64,000 nucleotides of DNA from Agromyces aurantiacus (lineage in GTDB: Bacteria > Actinomycetota > Actinomycetes > Actinomycetales > Microbacteriaceae), in the NCBI RefSeq assembly GCF_016907355.1, contig NZ_JAFBBW010000001.1, positions 2,790,001-2,854,000 on the forward strand. The letters are read 5' to 3'. The notes under the pieces were generated by a model. The model saw only the letters and a program-made list of their open reading frames with translations. It had not been told where the DNA came from and ran no database searches. A program made the translations under genes and the position numbers. Numbering within the stretch: position 1 is the first letter of the stretch; every line of letters begins with the position of its first letter. Below, one piece after another: positions 60,483 to 64,000 of this stretch.

Positions 60483-61656
60483 TTCTCGATGCTCCCCGGG
60501 CACGGCGTGCTGCCGCCATCCACTCGGACACGACGGGCGACGCGGCGAACCGCTCCGCCATCCGCAGATATCCGGCAGGGCTCGGGTGCAGGCCATCGGG
60601 CAACTCGTCGAGGTCGTGCGCCCCGAAGAGCTCCAGCCCGTCCAGGTAGAACAGCGCCGGATCCTCCGGGGCGCGCTGCTGGACGATCCCTTCCAGGATC
60701 TCGCGCACCGCGCGGAGGGTGAGGGGCGGATCGAACGGGTCGGGTGTCAGCATCGGCGTCCCGCGCCGCTCGCCGGTTTCGGGATCGGTCACCGTCGGCC
60801 CCGGTGTGTCCTCGTGCATCGGGCAGATGATCGGCGAGATCACGAGGATCGGAGCGGTCGGAGCGCCGTCGCGGATCGTGTCGAGGAACCCGTGCACGGC
60901 GGGGACGAACGTCCGCCGTTTCATGGTGTCGGCGCCGACGATGTTGATGCCGGCCTTGAGGCTGAACAGGTCAGCACCGGAATCGCGCATCGCTCGTGCG
61001 GTGTACTGATCCAGGTGTGCGTTCGCGGCGAACCCGAGGTTCGTGACATCCAGCCCGAGCTGATCGGCCGCTACGACGGGCCACACGCCGAGCGGCGTGT
61101 CCGCCTCGATGCAGTGGCTGATCGAGCTGCCGTGATGCCACCACCGCGGCCGGCCCGAAGGCTCGGCGGGCCGCAGCGGCGCGTCGGCGCGCACGTCCTG
61201 GAGCTCGACGGTCTCGGTCTGCGGCAACCAGACGACCACCCGGCGCTCCTCGACGCCCGTTCCCCCGAGCTCGAACTGCACGACGGTCGGCCGGCCCTTC
61301 ACGAATCGAGGTCCGGTCGGCTCGCCGAGATGAAGTTCCGATCCACCGCTCACGCGCGCATCGCCGATCGGCACGCCGTCGATCGTCGCGGAGAAGACCG
61401 CCCACCGCACTTCGTCGGGAAGCCAGGGCAGACGCAGACCGGTCGTCTCCACCGTGAGCTCGATCCACGTCGCCGCCGTCCGGAATTCGCAGCGCACGCC
61501 GGATGCCTGCTCCGCCGCCATCCGCATCCAGTCCGAGTCGGACTGGGCCAGTGCCCGCGACGGCAACCGCACGGGAGTGAGCCCCGCCTCGGTGACCTTC
61601 GCGTCGACGGTCCCGCGCAGGCTCGACCGGAGGAGGTCGGCCGTCTCCTGATTCAC
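60475..61656 (-). CDS. SGNH/GDSL-type hydrolase (carbohydrate esterase-like)
   Basis: 393-residue two-domain esterase without signal peptide. The N-terminal about 160 residues are a beta-sandwich. The SGNH domain follows: block I H-H-G-S-S-I-S (nucleophile about Ser177), block II with G-F-A-A-N-A-H, block III K-A-G-I-N-I, and block V D-G-L-H-P-S (Asp/His). Such proteins deacetylate decorated sugars. GTG 61656, overlapping the esterase stop (GTGA) and preceded by GAGAGGA, is preferred to GTG 61674. Probable role: removing acyl groups from imported glycosides before oxidation or hydrolysis. Confidence 0.82.
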   Translation of the reverse strand: MNQETADLLRSSLRGTVDAKVTEAGLTPVRLPSRALAQSDSDWMRMAAEQASGVRCEFRTAATWIELTVETTGLRLPWLPDEVRWAVFSATIDGVPIGDARVSGGSELHLGEPTGPRFVKGRPTVVQFELGGTGVEERRVVVWLPQTETVELQDVRADAPLRPAEPSGRPRWWHHGSSISHCIEADTPLGVWPVVAADQLGLDVTNLGFAANAHLDQYTARAMRDSGADLFSLKAGINIVGADTMKRRTFVPAVHGFLDTIRDGAPTAPILVISPIICPMHEDTPGPTVTDPETGERRGTPMLTPDPFDPPLTLRAVREILEGIVQQRAPEDPALFYLDGLELFGAHDLDELPDGLHPSPAGYLRMAERFAASPVVSEWMAAARRARGASRND

Positions 61657-62582
61657 CGCGTTCCTCTCGTCCACCGAGCGATCGCCTCGACCGTGGGCAG
61701 CGCGGTCGGGTCTGCCGGCTCGTTGATGTGTCCGTGGTCGGCGCCGAGCTCCAGGTGCAGCGTCACCTCGACCCCCGCTTCCTCGAGCTGTCGCGCGAAC
61801 GCCTCACCCGATGGGCGCAGGCCGTCCTTCTCGCACACGATGACGAGCGTCGGCGGGAAGCCTCGGGCGGGTCCGAGCGCTGCGAAGGCGTGCGGGTCGG
61901 CGAGCGCTGCGACGCTGCCGACGAAGTTCAGGGAGAGAGCGCCGTGCGGCGAGTCCGGATCGACCACGGCGGACGCCTCGGGACCGTTGGGGTGCACGAC
62001 GGGGTAGACGAGCACCAGGCCTGCGGGCACTTCCTCTCCGCCATCCCGCAGCCGCGCGGTCGCCCCGGCAGTGAGGTTGCCACCCGCGCTCGCGCCGCCG
62101 AGCAGGATTTCGCTCGCCGGGACGCCGAACAGCTCCTGGGAGTGCGCGACCGCGTGCCGCCATCCCGCGAGCACCTCGTCCGACGGTTCGGGGAAATGCG
62201 TCTCGCCCAGGCACTTGACGTAGTCGAGGGCGAGCACGGGGATGCCGCGCGACGCCAGCTCGAGGGCGACCCAGTGCGACTCGGGCATGTCGAGGTGCCC
62301 GCCGATGAAGGCGCCGCCGTGCACCCACACCAGGGCCCGACCGGATGCCCCGGCCGAGGCATCCCGATACCGCCGTGCTGGAACGCGGCGTCCGCGCGGT
62401 CCGTCGATGCGGAGGTCGGCGATCTCCACGTGCGCGAGGCGCGGGAAGCGGCGCGTGAGCGACGCCGTGTCGATGTCGGGGCGCGGGTCTTCGGGCTCGC
62501 CGTTCTCGGCGAGCCAGCGCACCGCCTCCGCGAGCGGCATGCGCCGGAAGTCCGGCACGGTCGTCGCGTCCGGATCAGCCAC
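61653..62582 (-). CDS. Alpha/beta hydrolase, hormone-sensitive-lipase family esterase
   Basis: 309-residue esterase with H-G-G-A-F oxyanion motif (V-W-V-H-G-G-A-F-I-G-G), nucleophile elbow G-A-S-A-G-G, acid Asp in C-E-K-D-G-L-R-P-S, and His in G-A-D-H-G-H. Paralogue of the product of 35003-36112, with long stretches of shared sequence. Together with the SGNH protein it could strip ester groups, for example malonyl or acetyl, from plant glycosides. GTG 62582 has AAGGGAAG upstream. Coupled to the SGNH gene by a four-base overlap. Confidence 0.88.
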   Translation of the reverse strand: MADPDATTVPDFRRMPLAEAVRWLAENGEPEDPRPDIDTASLTRRFPRLAHVEIADLRIDGPRGRRVPARRYRDASAGASGRALVWVHGGAFIGGHLDMPESHWVALELASRGIPVLALDYVKCLGETHFPEPSDEVLAGWRHAVAHSQELFGVPASEILLGGASAGGNLTAGATARLRDGGEEVPAGLVLVYPVVHPNGPEASAVVDPDSPHGALSLNFVGSVAALADPHAFAALGPARGFPPTLVIVCEKDGLRPSGEAFARQLEEAGVEVTLHLELGADHGHINEPADPTALPTVEAIARWTRGTR

Positions 62583-62594
62583 GGACGCTTCCCT

Positions 62595-62687
62595 TCATGC
62601 GAGTCGTTCCTCGCGCCTCGTGAGGTACGCCGCGAGGAATGCCGCCACGACGACTCGATGGCGTTCTCGCAGTTTCGCGTCGCTCAT
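62595..62687 (-). CDS. Possible 30-residue micro-ORF between fusion and esterase genes
   Basis: Begins with an ATG overlapping the stop of the fused deglycosidase (ATGA) and ends 12 nt before the esterase start. The product would be a basic, Arg-rich helix with a short hydrophobic centre (R-V-V-V-A-A-F-L-A-A-Y-L-T). It may be a real micro-protein, a translational coupler, or chance. No homologue known to me. Confidence 0.3.
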   Translation of the reverse strand: MSDAKLRERHRVVVAAFLAAYLTRREERLA

Positions 62688-64000
62688 GCCGGCTGCACCT
62701 CCCGCATGGCCGACCGGATGAGGTCGTGCTGGCGACGCACGAGCAGGAGCGGGTCAACCTCGCCGAGCTCGGCGAACGCGTGGCCCTCCCACTCGCTCGA
62801 CCAGTAGCCGCGGTAGCCGCCCTCGACGAAGACGCGCACGAGCTCGGGGTAGTCGATCGCGGGCTCCTGGCCGTCGTCGTCGATGTCGTAGAACTTCGCG
62901 TGCACGTGCAGGATCTGCGGCATGATGTCGGCCCACTCGCGCGGATCCACATGGCCGTGCATGTTGAACGCGAGGTGCGCGAACGAGCCGAGGCGCCCCG
63001 GGTCGAAGTCGCGGCCGCGCAGGTAGCCGATGAACTCCTCCTGGCGCTCGCGCATCGGTGCGTCGGTCGCCCAGATCGCCTGCAGCCGGTCGACCGCCTC
63101 GTCGTCGAGGCCCGCGCGGCGCACCGCGCGCAGCAGCGTGGGCGACATCGCGTGCATGGTCGACGAGAAGTCGGCGACGAAGCCGAGCAGCGGCGAGTCG
63201 AGCTCGGCGTAGGTCTCGCGGACCTTCAGCATCGGGTCGGCGTTCGGCCCGAGCGGCGCGTGGATCTCGTAGCCCAGCTTGAGGTTCAGTTCCTCGGCCA
63301 CGGGCAGCAGCCGACGCAGCAGCTCGGGCTTGGCCGACTGGATGCGCACGAGCGGGAAGCCGAGCTTCGCCGCACCGCGGAACTGCGTCTCGCTGAACGC
63401 GAACTCCTCGTCGGGCGTCATGTCGCGGTCGCGGCGGCGCCCCATGTCGAGGTTCGCGCCGAACGAGCTCGCGTCGAACCCATGCCGGTCGAACGCGTCG
63501 CGCCAGGTGCGCACGAACCCGTCGGAGACGACCGGGTAGGTCGGCAGCACCTGGGATGCCACGATCTCGATGCCCGGGCCGATGCCGAGTTCGGCCACGC
63601 GGTCGAGCAGGCCGTCGAAGTCGTACCAGCCCGCACGGAACTCCGCGCTCGCGGAGTAGAGCGTGAGACCCAGCTTGAACGGGTCGGCGTCCGTCGCGGG
63701 CGGCGGCGGCGCGACATCCGTCACCAGCGCCGGGGCGGGCGCGTCGTGGTCGGTGACCGTGAGGGCGAGCGACTGGCGCACCACGTTCGGCACGTACATG
63801 CCGGGCCCGCCGTCGGCGCCGGGCACGATCTGCATGTACGGCAGGCGCAGCTCGCCGAAGATCTCGACGTCGTGGGTCTCGCCGAGCGTGACGGGCTGCT
63901 CACGCGTCGCGATGAGCAGCGGGTGCGCCTGCAGGAACCAGAGCACGTCGCTCTGCTTCGGCAGTTCATCGAGCGCGTAGCGCACGCCGCCGAGCTCGAA
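62684..64000 (-). CDS. Fused beta-alpha C-glycoside deglycosidase-like protein (5' end beyond window)
   Basis: Partial; the frame is open to the right edge. The visible N-terminal about 85 residues match the C-terminal part of the DUF6379 beta-type protein: R-Y-A-L-D-E-L-P, V-L-W-F-L, L-P-Y-M-Q-I-V-P-G-A-D-G-G-P-G-M-Y-V-P-N. A Pro/Ala-rich linker of about 28 residues (V-A-P-P-P-P-A-T) follows. The rest is an alpha-type TIM barrel very close to the 42405-43469 product: N-L-D-M-G-R-R-R-D-R-D-M-T-P-D-E-E, E-I-H-A-P-L-G-P, A-D-F-S-S-T-M-H, H-V-H-A-K-F, S-S-E-W-E-G-H. All putative metal and His residues are kept. The GTG at 63985 is only an internal codon; about 55 residues are expected upstream of the edge. 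Confidence 0.82.
   Translation of the reverse strand, partial: FELGGVRYALDELPKQSDVLWFLQAHPLLIATREQPVTLGETHDVEIFGELRLPYMQIVPGADGGPGMYVPNVVRQSLALTVTDHDAPAPALVTDVAPPPPATDADPFKLGLTLYSASAEFRAGWYDFDGLLDRVAELGIGPGIEIVASQVLPTYPVVSDGFVRTWRDAFDRHGFDASSFGANLDMGRRRDRDMTPDEEFAFSETQFRGAAKLGFPLVRIQSAKPELLRRLLPVAEELNLKLGYEIHAPLGPNADPMLKVRETYAELDSPLLGFVADFSSTMHAMSPTLLRAVRRAGLDDEAVDRLQAIWATDAPMRERQEEFIGYLRGRDFDPGRLGSFAHLAFNMHGHVDPREWADIMPQILHVHAKFYDIDDDGQEPAIDYPELVRVFVEGGYRGYWSSEWEGHAFAELGEVDPLLLVRRQHDLIRSAMREVQPA

Overview
The window is one contiguous stretch of very GC-rich, gene-dense chromosome. Gene content and signals point to an actinobacterium of the Microbacteriaceae type. The evidence is: a tmRNA whose tag ends DFALAA; the prfB / ftsE / ftsX / smpB / ssrA neighbourhood; a short actinobacterial tad-type pilus operon; frequent GTG starts and stop/start overlaps; and several genes whose start codon lies 7-9 nt after a TANNNT box, as in leaderless mRNAs. 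No insertion sequence, phage gene or CRISPR array was seen, and no gap without a gene exceeds about 300 nt.

Left part (1-36 kb) is mostly housekeeping. It runs: a lipoprotein and an aldo/keto reductase; tmRNA (1737-2104); SIMPL protein; tyrosine phosphatase; smpB; ftsX and ftsE (FtsE with an unusual 265-residue Ala/Pro-rich tail); cupin, flavodoxin and class-I amidotransferase genes; prfB; an MFS transporter; a large secreted M14 carboxypeptidase; a membrane Ser/Thr kinase; and a subtilisin-like peptidase ending in seven near-identical 56-residue FG-GAP-like repeats. Next comes a tad pilus operon (19449-24002), a HAD phosphatase, a ClC-type channel, an ABC exporter, a coiled-coil protein, a response-regulator/thioredoxin-reductase fusion with its histidine kinase, an unknown protein, tRNA-Leu(UAG) and an HSL-type esterase.

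Right part (36.1-64 kb) is a single catabolic locus, and I consider it the interesting system. One long minus-strand run (49310 down to 36140) encodes two sugar ABC permeases, a hydroxypyruvate-isomerase-like TIM barrel, a GMC/pyranose-oxidase-type FAD enzyme, two alpha/beta pairs resembling C-glycoside deglycosidases, an NTF2-like protein, a Gfo/Idh/MocA dehydrogenase, three more sugar isomerase/epimerase TIM barrels and a ThuA-like protein. Divergent from it lie a GH106-like alpha-L-rhamnosidase, the sugar-binding lipoprotein, a GH3 beta-glucosidase, an aromatic-ring FAD monooxygenase and a GH39-like protein that lacks both catalytic glutamates. Converging from the right edge are a third deglycosidase module, in which the beta and alpha parts are fused in one polypeptide, an HSL esterase, an SGNH hydrolase and a GH43 enzyme.

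Taken together (inference): acylated and rhamnosylated plant C- or O-glycosides would be imported, de-esterified and trimmed. The remaining sugar would be oxidised at C3 by the GMC enzyme and released by the alpha/beta modules. The keto-sugar would be processed by the dehydrogenase, TIM-barrel and ThuA proteins, and the aromatic aglycone hydroxylated by the FAD monooxygenase. A shared 11-bp element, CYAATGTCKGA, occurs in front of three transcription units of this locus and probably marks its local regulon. No regulator gene and no ABC ATPase are visible inside the window.
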